Of a DNA stretch of 64,000 bases, positions 28,187 through 36,246 are shown piece after piece. Position numbers and translations under genes: made by a program. Within the stretch, counting starts at the first letter, position 1. Every line of letters starts with the position of its first letter. The notes under the pieces are model-generated. The model searched no databases, was not told where the DNA came from, and worked only from the letters and a program-made list of their open reading frames with translations. The DNA comes from Micromonospora coriariae. Its GTDB lineage: Bacteria; Actinomycetota; Actinomycetes; Mycobacteriales; Micromonosporaceae. The stretch covers positions 3,286,001-3,350,000 of the forward strand of contig NZ_LT607412.1 in NCBI RefSeq assembly GCF_900091455.1, written 5' to 3'.

Positions 28187-28555
28187 ATGGATCTTCTGGC
28201 GGACTACCGGCGGGCGACCATGTTCTTCGAAACCGGTGACCCGAGCGGGGCAGCCCGACTGCTGGAGCCGATCGTGGACGCCGAACCCGGCAACGCGGCG
28301 GTCCGGCAGCTGCTGGCCCGGGCGTACTTCCAGTCGGCCCAGCTCAACCGGGCCGAGGAGCAGCTGCGGGAGCTGGTCGACCGGGACCCGAGCGACCACT
28401 ACGCGCACCACGTGCTGGGCCGGACCCTGGAGCGGCTGAACCGGCACTCGGACGCGCTGCGGCACCTGCGGATCGCCGCCGCGATGTACGCGGCCAACGA
28501 CGACTACCGGGTCGCTCTGGAGCGGGTGGAGACCCGTCTGGGCGGCACGCGCTGA
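28187..28555 (+). CDS. Tetratricopeptide repeat protein
   Basis: A 122-residue soluble protein with GAGGAGG immediately upstream of the ATG. Three degenerate TPR helical pairs are visible, for example ARAYFQSAQLNRAEEQLREL and VLGRTLERLNRHSDALRHLR. It is likely a protein-interaction adaptor of unknown partner. A strong hairpin follows it. Confidence 0.85.
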   Translation: MDLLADYRRATMFFETGDPSGAARLLEPIVDAEPGNAAVRQLLARAYFQSAQLNRAEEQLRELVDRDPSDHYAHHVLGRTLERLNRHSDALRHLRIAAAMYAANDDYRVALERVETRLGGTR

Positions 28556-28572
28556 ACGCGGACGTGACGTGC

Positions 28573-28600
28573 ACGGGGCGGCCCTTCGGGGCCGCCCCGT
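28573..28600 (+). terminator. Terminator hairpin after the TPR gene
   Basis: A perfect 12-bp stem, ACGGGGCGGCCC with GGGCCGCCCCGT, closed by a stable TTCG tetraloop, starts 17 nt after the TPR stop codon. Confidence 0.8.
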
Positions 28601-28674
28601 CGTCGTCCTGTGGGCACCCCGCCCGGCGTGCCTAGGATGGCGGACATGGGACCTGACCGGCCGGGGGCTGCGGC

Positions 28675-28929
28675 ATGAAGCTCAAGCTGGACCTGCACGA
28701 GATCTTCAACAAGGGCCAGGACATCGACCGCGCGTTGCGCGGGATCATGGACGAGGCGGTGGCGAAGAAGGCCACCCTCGTGGAGATCATCCCGGGCAAG
28801 GGATCGGGCCAGCTCAAGAAGCGGGTGCTGCGGTTCCTCGACCAGAAGGACGTCAAGCAGCTCTATCACCGGGTGGAGAAGGACTCCAAGAACTTCGGCC
28901 GGCTCTTCGTGCACTTCCGCTGGAAGTAA
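28675..28929 (+). CDS. Small Smr-domain protein
   Basis: An 84-residue protein made almost entirely of an Smr (small MutS-related) domain. The DLH motif is in LKLDLHEIFNK and the nucleic-acid-binding loop is IIPGKGSGQLKKRV. Smr domains nick or bind nucleic acid. This compact form is common in actinobacteria with no known role. It is monocistronic as far as can be seen and is the last ordinary gene before the accessory island. Confidence 0.88.
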   Translation: MKLKLDLHEIFNKGQDIDRALRGIMDEAVAKKATLVEIIPGKGSGQLKKRVLRFLDQKDVKQLYHRVEKDSKNFGRLFVHFRWK

Positions 28930-29067
28930 GAGCGCCAACTTCCCGACCTCCCACGCTGCCGGCGGCATGTCTCCTGACCTGCCGAAACGCCTTCCATCGG
29001 TTTCCGGCTCCATCCGTCGTTACTCGCGCTCGGTTGTGCCGGATCTGTGCCACGTGATCATGACGGA

Positions 29068-30057
29068 CTAGCCACCTTCGCTCTCGCTCCCCTTACGCTT
29101 GCGGCCAAGCCTGTGCTCAATCGCGGCGCGCACGGTTGCGACGGCTGGCTCGTTGAAGCCTTGGGGGAGCAGCCTGAAGCGGTGCGGTTTGGCCTGGGTG
29201 CCCTTGGCGAAGCCTCGGACCTTGCTGTTGCCGAAACCGTGGCGGTCTGCGTCAACCTCCACGTCGATGGGCCGAATCGTTCCAGCAGGTGGTGTGCCTG
29301 GTAGGTGTCCCGGCCTATCCCGAATTGCAGCAGCCGTGTCTCCCCGTCCAGGTAGACTTGGCGGTCGTGGCCGTATCGGCCGTGCAGGGTGGCGATCATC
29401 AGCAGGAGCGAGAGCTCGCTGTCCTCAAGCACATGGATCCATCCGTTGAGGAACAGGCCGGCGGGCAGCCGCAGCAGGTAGCCGCTCCGCTCGCCCGGCA
29501 CGGTGTACCGAGTGTTGGGCTCGCCAGTTTCGTCGTACGGCGCGCCGCTCTCCCGCATCAGGAGGAAGCCTTCGCGTAGGTCCCAACGGCCTTGGACCTG
29601 TTCTCCAGCGTGGCGAGCTGCACCTCCGGATGGGCCAGCCGGCGCAGCGTCTCCTGCACCTGGCGCAGCTTCTGATCCCGCACGCTCACCGACTGGGCCT
29701 TGCCCTTACCCCGCTCGGAAGGTGTCGCGACGAGATCGACCCAGCTCACGTCGGCATCCCGGTTGTTCAGCGGCAAGGTGTTTTGCGGCTGCTCCCCGGC
29801 CGAGCGCGACTGCGACACGAACAAGGCCGTCAAGTAGAAGCGCAGCGCGATTCCTCCGGGCGACATCAGCCGGGACGCCGGCGGCCGCTCCGACTTGGGC
29901 GGTAGCGCCCGGTCAGACCAGTCCCCCGTCCACATCCGCGGGGTCGCGCCGCGCCGTGAACTCCCACCGCATCAGGAGCTGCTTGCCGGTGGGAATCCGG
30001 GCGAAGGCCTTGCTGGCTCGCTCCGCCTTCGGATTGATCGTGGGCCAAGGCGTAGTC
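29068..30057 (-). pseudogene. Decayed gene of unknown family, truncated and frameshifted
   Basis: One continuous protein of about 320 residues can be read on the minus strand only by correcting three frame breaks, each in a short G/C run: C5 at 29923-29927, CCC at 29582-29584 and GGG at 29269-29271. The corrected product runs from NPKAERASKAFARIPTGKQL through SPGGIALRFYLTALFVSQ, GFLLMRESGAPYDETGEPN and LLRLPAGLFLNGWIHVLED to KPHRFRLLPQGFNEPAVATV. The 5' end stops at the junction with the 103-bp repeat at 30058 and has no start. It resembles a cytosolic protein of mobile elements, but I do not recognise the family. Three breaks plus a lost start favour a pseudogene over sequencing error. Confidence 0.7.
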
Positions 30058-30160
30058 GATCAAACCGGACGAGACGCCCTGTGACCTGGGCCAGGACTGG
30101 TTATCGATGGTCATCAGTGGTCGCCGCTGGTTCACGTCAGACGCCCTGGAGACGCCCTGA
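30058..30160 (+). repeat. Island-end repeat, copy A
   Basis: About 103 bp beginning GATCAAACCGGACGAGACG and ending at a TGA. It matches the minus strand of 47190-47292 with about 14 differences. An open frame (IKPDETPCDLGQDWLSMVI, then SGRRWFTSDALETP) is kept in both copies, so each may be the 3' end of a lost gene. The octamer ACGCCCTG recurs several times here and just downstream. Confidence 0.75.
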
Positions 30161-30338
30161 CGCCCTGCCAACGCCCTGATCTTGGCTTCACCTCAGGTTC
30201 CCGCTTTCGTGTGACCCCCCGTGGAGGAGCACGCCGATCAAGGCGCCTACTACTCTTCCTCTGCCTGATTGGCGACAGGTGATCGTTTCGGTAATCACGG
30301 GGTCGCGACCGGTGGTTGAGCTGTGGGATGGTGCAGCC

Positions 30339-30728
30339 GTGAATGAACCGGGCAGACCGAGCCGGTGGCAGCGGCCGCCGGAGAAGCCGGATCAGTGGAA
30401 CGACTTCCGTCGGGGCATCGCGCTGCTGTCCATGGTGCTGTTCTTCTTCTGCGTCGTCGGCCTCGGGTTCCTGCTCTACCAGTTGGCGACCCTCGACGGA
30501 GACGCCGCCTTCGACGGCTGGTCGTTCGTCCGTTTCCCGTCGGTGGCGGTGCCGCTCGGCGTCGCCGCGGTGATGGGCGTCCGCGTCTACCGGGCGGCCA
30601 GCAATTCTGAGGCCAAGAGCCGCGGCAGAGTGATGGGCCTAGCCCTGCTCGCCGCTGCGGCCCCGTTAATCCAATACAGGAGGCGAAAATGGCGGTGGAG
30701 TTGTTGGCTGCGGCGGCCAGCGCGTTAG
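30339..30728 (+). CDS. Small membrane protein upstream of the effector-like gene
   Basis: A 129-residue protein from a GTG at 30339. The N-terminal 25 residues are hydrophilic (NEPGRPSRWQRPPEKPDQW). Hydrophobic helices follow at about 30-53 (GIALLSMVLFFFCVVGLGFLL), 72-90 and 101-115. The frame overlaps the next gene by 40 nt, so its last residues (RRRKWRWSCWLRR) are read through that gene's start and ribosome-binding site. I do not recognise the family. The overlap suggests transcriptional coupling with the effector/NLR pair, possibly as a third component or by chance. Confidence 0.55.
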   Translation: MNEPGRPSRWQRPPEKPDQWNDFRRGIALLSMVLFFFCVVGLGFLLYQLATLDGDAAFDGWSFVRFPSVAVPLGVAAVMGVRVYRAASNSEAKSRGRVMGLALLAAAAPLIQYRRRKWRWSCWLRRPAR

Positions 30729-31123
30729 TGGGTGCGATGGCCACGGATGCGTGGGGATGGGCCAAAACCAGCTTCGCACAACTGTTTGGCAACAGCGACC
30801 GGACGCACGCTGAGGCGGCGGAGCGGCGGCTGGAAGCCTCACGCACGGAACTGGAGGGCCTGTCCGGTGAGGAGCTGTTGAGTGCTCGGTCGAGGGTGGA
30901 GGCAGCCTGGCAGGCTCGCCTAGGAGATCTGGTGGAGGATGCGCCGGAAGTGGCTATGCGCTTGGAGTCGCTGGTTAAGGAGGCAACTGCGCGGGTGTCG
31001 CAGACCAGGACCGGCTCGATCCAGCAGCACGCCGTCGCATTCGACAACGCCCAGCAGGCGGTGCAGGGCCAAGGGGTCCAGACCAACACCTTCGGTGGCG
31101 GCTCGGGTGCAGCAGGCCGATAA
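30689..31123 (+). CDS. Helical effector-like protein with C-terminal amyloid-type motif
   Basis: A 144-residue protein with AGGAGG 6 nt upstream of the ATG. Residues 1-34 (MAVELLAAAASALVGAMATD) form a hydrophobic helix suited to membrane insertion. About 40-105 is charged, helical and coiled-coil-like. Residues 121-135 read AQQAVQGQGVQTNTF, followed by a Gly-rich tail. The following NLR gene carries GQQAVQGSGTQHNYF near its own N-terminus, identical at 10 of 15 positions. This layout fits Bell-type (HeLo-like) pore-forming effectors activated by amyloid templating from an NLR. Domain assignment is by pattern and position. It overlaps the NLR gene by 17 nt. Confidence 0.7.
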   Translation: MAVELLAAAASALVGAMATDAWGWAKTSFAQLFGNSDRTHAEAAERRLEASRTELEGLSGEELLSARSRVEAAWQARLGDLVEDAPEVAMRLESLVKEATARVSQTRTGSIQQHAVAFDNAQQAVQGQGVQTNTFGGGSGAAGR

Positions 31124-34100
31124 GCCCTCGACCGAGGCCCTCTACGGAGCGGATACCGGCGTCCCGGATCAGTTTGTGCTGGCCTCCGACCGGGGGCAAC
31201 AGGCTGTGCAGGGGTCCGGCACCCAGCACAATTACTTCTTAGCCGCCGCATCGGCAGAGACGCTCCCGTCGATCGCCCCGCCGTGGGGGCGCCGTAACCC
31301 GCAGGTGCCGCTGCGGGGAAGGGATGCACTCGTCGAGCGGCTAAGCCGGCTTATGAGCGAGCAAAGTGAAGGTCGGCGGGTGCACGTCTTGTGCGGCCTA
31401 GGGGGAGCTGGCAAGACGCGCCTTTCGCTGGAGGTCGCGCACCACGTAGCGGCGCAGGGTACGGAGGTGTGGTGGGTGTCGGCCGTGGACTCCGGAGTCT
31501 TTGCCGGAGGGATGCAGGCGGTCAGCCACCGGCTCGGGGCGACTGTCGAGCAGCTGTCGCAGGCCAATCCCGCCGATCTGGTCTGGCGGTTGCTGCGCCA
31601 GCGCAGGCAGCCGTGGCTGTTGGTGATCGACAACGCCGATGATCCGCAGCCTGTGCTGGCCCCGAATGGGCAAATCGCCGACGAGACGGGCTGGCTGAGG
31701 CAACCCGGACCAAATGGGGCAATTCTTATTACCACCCGCGATGGGAGCCGTCGCACGTGGGGGCCGCAGGCGTCCCTGCATCGGGTGCCGGAGCTGAGCG
31801 GACACGACGGCGGCGAGGTTCTACTCGATCTCACCGGTCCGCTGGCCGGATCCCGCGTCGAAGCCGACGCGCTCGCCGAGCGGCTCGGTGGGCTGCCACT
31901 TGCGCTACAGATGGCCGGCTCCTATTTGGCGACCGTCAACACGACCCCGGCCGCGTTCCGGGAGCCTTCAGCTCCAGTGACGTTCACCGAGTACCAGGCC
32001 ACCCTTAACCGCGACTTTGCCCGGCTATTCCCGTCGTCTGAGCGATCGAACGCTTCAGCGCAAGCGGGGGGCAACGAGGTCATCACCCAGACGTGGGAGT
32101 TGTCCCTGACCTTGTTGCAGCGGCGGGGGATCGCCGAGGCGCGGCCGCTGCTGCGCCTGCTGTCCTGTTTCGAGATCGCGCCTATTCCCTACGGCCTGCT
32201 GCTTCACGTTCCAACGATGGCCGCCTCCCCGCTGTTTCCTGGTCTCACAGCCGCTGGGCTTTGGCAAGCGCTGACCGCGCTTGCGAGCCTGAGCCTAGTA
32301 ACCCTCTCCCATGACGCGACCGCCGCAGAAGAGGTGGCCGACAACGTAACGCTGCATCCGGTGGTACGCGACACCAACCGAGCACACGCTGATGTCACCG
32401 AACGCCTGGATGTCTACCTTCCGCTGGTCACTCAATTGCTCTTGCGCGCCATGGACATCGATCACCACAGCACAGCCGATCCGGCTTGGTGGCCTGTCTG
32501 GCAGGCCGTAACGCCGCACGCCTCAAGCGCCCTGCACCTGCTACCGCCTAACACCGACCTCCCTTCGGAAGCCATCGAGAGGATCACCTGGCCAGCAACC
32601 TTCGGCGCCTATTACTACAGAGCGATTGGCCGTTACACCCAGTCCGATAGGGATATCCGCGAGGTGCTCGCCGCCGAAACCCGTCTCCTAGGCGAGGAAC
32701 ACCCCGACACCATGACCAGCCGGCAGGTCCTGGCTGGCCTGCTTGAAAATCGGGGGCAGCTGGAGCAGGCCGAGGCCGAGTACCGGGCCGTGCTCGCCGC
32801 CCGCAACGCCACGCTGGGCGAGGAGCATCCCAACACCCTGTCCACCCGGTTCGCCCTGGCTAACCTGCTTCACAATCGGGGGCAGCTGGAGCAGGCCGAG
32901 GCCGAGTACCGGGCCGTGCTCGCCGCCCGCAACGTGATCCTGGGCGAGGAGCATCCCGACACCCTGACCAGCCGGCAGACCCTGGCTAGCCTGCTTGATA
33001 ATCGAGGGCAGCTGGAGCAGGCCGAGGCGGAGTTCCGGGCCGTGTTGGCCGCCCGCAACGCCATCCAGGGCGAGGAGCACCTTCATACCCTGTCCACCCG
33101 GTTCGCCCTGGCTAACCTGCTGCGTGATCGGGGGCAGCTGGAGCAGGCCGAGGCCGAGTACCGGGCCGTGCTGGCCGCCCGCAACGCCGTCATGGATGAG
33201 GAGCATCCCGACACCCTGACCGTCCGATACACCCTGGCTGACCTGCTGCGTGATCGGGGGCAGCTGGAGCAGGCCGAGGCCGAGCACCAGGCCGTGCTCG
33301 CCGCCCGCAACGCGATCCTGGGCGAAGAGCATCCCGATACCCTGACCAGCCGGCAGGCCCTAGCTAACGTGCTGCATGATCGCGGGCAGCTGGAGCAGGC
33401 CGAGGCGGAGTGCCGGGCCGTGTTGGCCGCCCGCAACGCCGTCCAGGGCGAGGAACACCTTCATACCCTGTCGACCCGGTACGCCCTGGCTGGTGTGCTG
33501 CGTGATCGAAGGCAGCTGGAGCAGGCCGAGGCCGAGTACCGGGCCGTGCTCGCCGCGGAAATACGGCTTCTGGGCGAAGAGCACCCCAACACCCTGACCA
33601 CCCGGCACGCCCTAGCTAACGTGCTGCATGATCGCGGGCAGCTGGAGCAGGCCGAGGCGGAGTTCCGGGCCGTGTTGGCCGCCCGCAACGCCATCCAGGG
33701 CGAGGAACACCTTCATACCCTGTCGACCCGGTACGCCCTGGCTGGTGTGCTGTCTGATCAGGGAGAGCTGGAGCAGGCCGAGCGCGACTATCGGGCCGTG
33801 CTCGCCGCGGAAATACGGCTTCTGGGCGAAGAGCACCCCAGCACCCTGACCACCCGGCACGCTCTGGGTGGCCTGCTTCGTCGTCGGGGACAGCTGGAGC
33901 AGGCCGAGGCGGGGTTCCGGGCCGTGTTGGCCGCCCGCAAGGCCGTCCTGGGCGAGGAACACCTTCATACCCTGTCGACCCGGTACGCCCTGGCGGACCT
34001 GCTGCGTGATCGGGGGCAGCTGGAGCAGGCCGAGGCCGAGTACCGGGCCGTGCTCGCCGCGGAAATACGGCTTCTGGGCGAAGAGCACCCCAACACCCTG

Positions 34101-34673
34101 TCCACCCGGCAGGCCCTGGCTTGGCTGCTGCATGATCGCGGGCAGCTGGAGCAGGCTGAGGCGGGGTTCCGGGCTGTGTTGGCCGCCCGCAAGGCCGTCC
34201 TGGGCGAGGAACACCTTGATACCCTGTCGACCCGGTACGCCCTGGCTGGTGTGCTGTCTGATCGGGGAGAGCTGGAGCAGGCCGAGCGCGACTATCGGGC
34301 CGTGCTCGCCGCGGAAATACGGCTTCTGGGCGAAGAGCACCCCGACACCCTGACCACCCGGCACGCCCTGGCTGGCCTGCTTCGTCGTCGGGGACAGCTG
34401 GAGCAGGCTGAGGCGGGGTTCCGGGCTGTGTTGGCCGCCCGCAAGGCCGTCCTGGGCGAGGAACACCTTGATACCCTGTCGACCCGGTACGCCCTGGCTG
34501 GTGTGCTGTCTGATCGGGGAGAGCTGGAGCAGGCCGAGCGCGACTATCGGGCCGTGCTCGCCGCGGAAATACGGCTTCTGGGCGAAGAGCACCCCGACAC
34601 CCTGACCACCCGGCACGCCCTGGCTAGCGTGCTGCGTGACCGGGGACAGCTGAAGCAGGCCGAGGCCGAATGA
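31107..34673 (+). CDS. NB-ARC / TPR (NLR-type) protein with N-terminal amyloid-type motif
   Basis: A 1188-residue protein from a GTG at 31107 inside the end of the effector gene; the reading frame is open further upstream but only in a noncoding register. Residues 30-44 carry the motif GQQAVQGSGTQHNYF shared with the effector. NB-ARC follows: P-loop GLGGAGKT (97-104), Walker B LLVIDNAD, sensor ILITTRDGSRR, GLPLAL and the MHD-like LHPVVRD. From about residue 520 to the end are fifteen complete 42-residue kinesin-light-chain-like TPR units plus one cut after 30 residues (GQLKQAEAE stop). By analogy the repeats sense a ligand, NB-ARC oligomerises, and the motif templates the effector. Confidence 0.85.
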   Translation: MQQADKPSTEALYGADTGVPDQFVLASDRGQQAVQGSGTQHNYFLAAASAETLPSIAPPWGRRNPQVPLRGRDALVERLSRLMSEQSEGRRVHVLCGLGGAGKTRLSLEVAHHVAAQGTEVWWVSAVDSGVFAGGMQAVSHRLGATVEQLSQANPADLVWRLLRQRRQPWLLVIDNADDPQPVLAPNGQIADETGWLRQPGPNGAILITTRDGSRRTWGPQASLHRVPELSGHDGGEVLLDLTGPLAGSRVEADALAERLGGLPLALQMAGSYLATVNTTPAAFREPSAPVTFTEYQATLNRDFARLFPSSERSNASAQAGGNEVITQTWELSLTLLQRRGIAEARPLLRLLSCFEIAPIPYGLLLHVPTMAASPLFPGLTAAGLWQALTALASLSLVTLSHDATAAEEVADNVTLHPVVRDTNRAHADVTERLDVYLPLVTQLLLRAMDIDHHSTADPAWWPVWQAVTPHASSALHLLPPNTDLPSEAIERITWPATFGAYYYRAIGRYTQSDRDIREVLAAETRLLGEEHPDTMTSRQVLAGLLENRGQLEQAEAEYRAVLAARNATLGEEHPNTLSTRFALANLLHNRGQLEQAEAEYRAVLAARNVILGEEHPDTLTSRQTLASLLDNRGQLEQAEAEFRAVLAARNAIQGEEHLHTLSTRFALANLLRDRGQLEQAEAEYRAVLAARNAVMDEEHPDTLTVRYTLADLLRDRGQLEQAEAEHQAVLAARNAILGEEHPDTLTSRQALANVLHDRGQLEQAEAECRAVLAARNAVQGEEHLHTLSTRYALAGVLRDRRQLEQAEAEYRAVLAAEIRLLGEEHPNTLTTRHALANVLHDRGQLEQAEAEFRAVLAARNAIQGEEHLHTLSTRYALAGVLSDQGELEQAERDYRAVLAAEIRLLGEEHPSTLTTRHALGGLLRRRGQLEQAEAGFRAVLAARKAVLGEEHLHTLSTRYALADLLRDRGQLEQAEAEYRAVLAAEIRLLGEEHPNTLSTRQALAWLLHDRGQLEQAEAGFRAVLAARKAVLGEEHLDTLSTRYALAGVLSDRGELEQAERDYRAVLAAEIRLLGEEHPDTLTTRHALAGLLRRRGQLEQAEAGFRAVLAARKAVLGEEHLDTLSTRYALAGVLSDRGELEQAERDYRAVLAAEIRLLGEEHPDTLTTRHALASVLRDRGQLKQAEAE
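32692..34673 (+). repeat. 126-bp tandem repeats encoding TPR units
   Basis: Sixteen units of 126 bp (the last partial) encode GEEHPDTLTTRHALAGLL-type TPRs. In the 3' half the units alternate in two types, giving a 252-bp higher-order period. The stretch near 34143-34375 is almost perfectly repeated 252 bp later, showing recent duplication or gene conversion. Confidence 0.9.
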
Positions 34674-34980
34674 GGCCAGTCAGTCCGATCACTGACAGCA
34701 CGTAGGCCCGCTAGTGAGTTCTTCTCTCCAGCGTCGCCAAGACCGGTGCGTTACGTGGGACGCAGCTCGTCCAGGTTTTGTGTTGTTGCTCAGCCTCCTA
34801 ATCCAACTCGCTTAGGTGGACCCGTTGCTTTCCCGCCATGCTGCCCAAAGACGACTTGGACGCTCTGGTGGTCAGGCGTGCTGGCCTCGCTTCGGCTGGC
34901 TGCATCGGCTTGCCGCTCGTGCACAAGTTGCACCCTGTTGGGGTCGCGCTGGGGTCAGTTACGGTAGCAACTCTCCGGGC
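34674..34980. other. Intergenic stretch without a convincing gene
   Basis: About 300 nt between the NLR gene and the convergent membrane-protein gene. Several short overlapping frames exist on the plus strand (for example one starting MLPKDDLDALVV at 34838), but none has a ribosome-binding site or recognisable product. A clear strong hairpin is not seen. Confidence 0.4.
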
Positions 34981-35784
34981 CTACCCACTGGATGCACCTG
35001 ATGCTGGCCGAGGAGCCACCTGCTGTTGAAGCGGAGTAACGAACACCTCCACCGGCACGCTCCACGGCTCGAATCCTTCACGCGCACACTTGAGGAGTAG
35101 ACGGACGGGCTTGTCCTTGTAGTCGCGTCGCCAGGATGTCTCACTGCCACTTTTGTTCCACCGAGGCGGATACTGCCGGTCCATGGAAAAATAGGTGCCT
35201 TCGCCCAAGGGCAACCCGAAGGGTGCAACCGTGCGATCATTCTCGGATCCGCCGTCGGTTCCATGCCTGAACCGGTACGGCCCCCAGACGTGATTGGCGA
35301 CTTCCTCCGCGCTGGGCCCTCCGGCAACCTGCGATGCTCCACGAGCGTGGTAATCGTCGCGGATAGAGAGTCGAATCTGGTCGAGGCGGTCGAGGCTGGG
35401 AGGGCCCACCAACTCCACGCGCATCAGCGCGTACGTGTCGGCCTGAGCCTCAATCGACACCTTGAACTGGGGAATCGTCTCGGCCCAGATGCGTCGCGTT
35501 TCGATCCTGGTTAGCGCGGCCGTCGAGCTACCAGCGGTTTGCGTTGCCCCGTAAGCCAAGTAGGCCACAGCCAGAGCAACAAACGCCGCGACAGCGCTGG
35601 CTACGGTCCCGATGGCGCTCCAGATTTCAGCTACTTCCACAAGCCAGGGATCGTACGGGTTCCGCTTCGGCGCCGGTTGACGATCCTCACCGGCTCCTCT
35701 GCCTCCTGCCTCTTGGCCACGTCGGCCACACAACTTCTGAAGCCTGAGGGCACAGGCTGGCCCTAACCGAGGCGGCGCATACAC
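34981..35784 (-). CDS. Membrane-anchored hypothetical protein
   Basis: Up to 267 residues; the start is uncertain between GTG codons at 35784 and 35640 because neither has a good ribosome-binding site and the first 40 residues of the long form are low-complexity. One strong transmembrane helix lies at IWSAIGTVASAVAAFVALAV (about residues 54-76 of the long form). It is followed by a soluble domain of about 170 residues, probably beta-rich (FKVSIEAQADTYALMRVELV, PVRLLLKCAREGFEPWSVPV). Such single-helix proteins are frequent in actinobacterial genomic islands. No function can be given. Confidence 0.6.
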   Translation of the reverse strand: MYAPPRLGPACALRLQKLCGRRGQEAGGRGAGEDRQPAPKRNPYDPWLVEVAEIWSAIGTVASAVAAFVALAVAYLAYGATQTAGSSTAALTRIETRRIWAETIPQFKVSIEAQADTYALMRVELVGPPSLDRLDQIRLSIRDDYHARGASQVAGGPSAEEVANHVWGPYRFRHGTDGGSENDRTVAPFGLPLGEGTYFSMDRQYPPRWNKSGSETSWRRDYKDKPVRLLLKCAREGFEPWSVPVEVFVTPLQQQVAPRPASGASSG

Positions 35785-35814
35785 CGCGAACCGCGATGAG
35801 GCACCCGTCTGGAT

Positions 35815-36120
35815 TCAGCCGTTCGGCTCAGAGCGTCTCGGCGGACGCCCTCCGCCGGCTCCGCGACCGGGCATGCTGCGACGCCATTCGTCCACTGCGG
35901 GCAGTTGCCGGGGCAGCCAATAGGGTTGGCGGCCATGGTAACCAGCGGGCGCGGGGAAGGGCCGGTTGGCATAGATCCCGCCCGGTCGGGAGCGTTGCAG
36001 CCACGAGTAGACGGCGCGGGGTTTCACCGCGTACCGCTGGCACAGGTCGGTTACGTCGATGAACGGCTTGCCGGGCAAGGTCGCGGACGAATCGCCTACC
36101 TGCGCGGAGTGCGGGTCCAT
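35815..36120 (-). CDS. Excisionase-like helix-turn-helix protein
   Basis: A 101-residue protein. Residues about 20-80 (PFIDVTDLCQRYAVKPRAVY, then SWLQRSRPGGI and PYWLPRQLPAVDEW) look like the winged-helix fold of AlpA/Xis-type proteins. The C-terminal 20 residues are Arg/Gly-rich. It lies 126 nt downstream of the restriction-modification gene on the same strand. In mobile elements such proteins control excision or transcription; no integrase gene is visible in the window. Confidence 0.55.
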   Translation of the reverse strand: MDPHSAQVGDSSATLPGKPFIDVTDLCQRYAVKPRAVYSWLQRSRPGGIYANRPFPAPAGYHGRQPYWLPRQLPAVDEWRRSMPGRGAGGGRPPRRSEPNG

Positions 36121-36246
36121 GGACGGGCTCCTCTGCGTGACCAGCTAGTGATGCAAGGCTAACCGGGGGGTCACGCCGAGCGAGCGACATCCACTTCTCC
36201 CCCGGCGGCTTTAGGTTCGGCAGGAACCGGTCCCCAAGCGCTGCGA

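Noticed and set aside
28930..29067. tRNA gene or attachment site at the left edge of the island
   Set aside because: No cloverleaf, CCA end or TTC loop can be drawn, and no integrase gene is in the window.
32692..34673. Regular repeats that could be taken for a CRISPR array
   Set aside because: The 126-bp units are contiguous, in frame and encode TPR helices; there are no unique spacers and no cas genes.
34746..35029. Short plus-strand frames between the NLR and the membrane-protein gene
   Set aside because: They overlap in different frames, lack ribosome-binding sites and resemble no protein.
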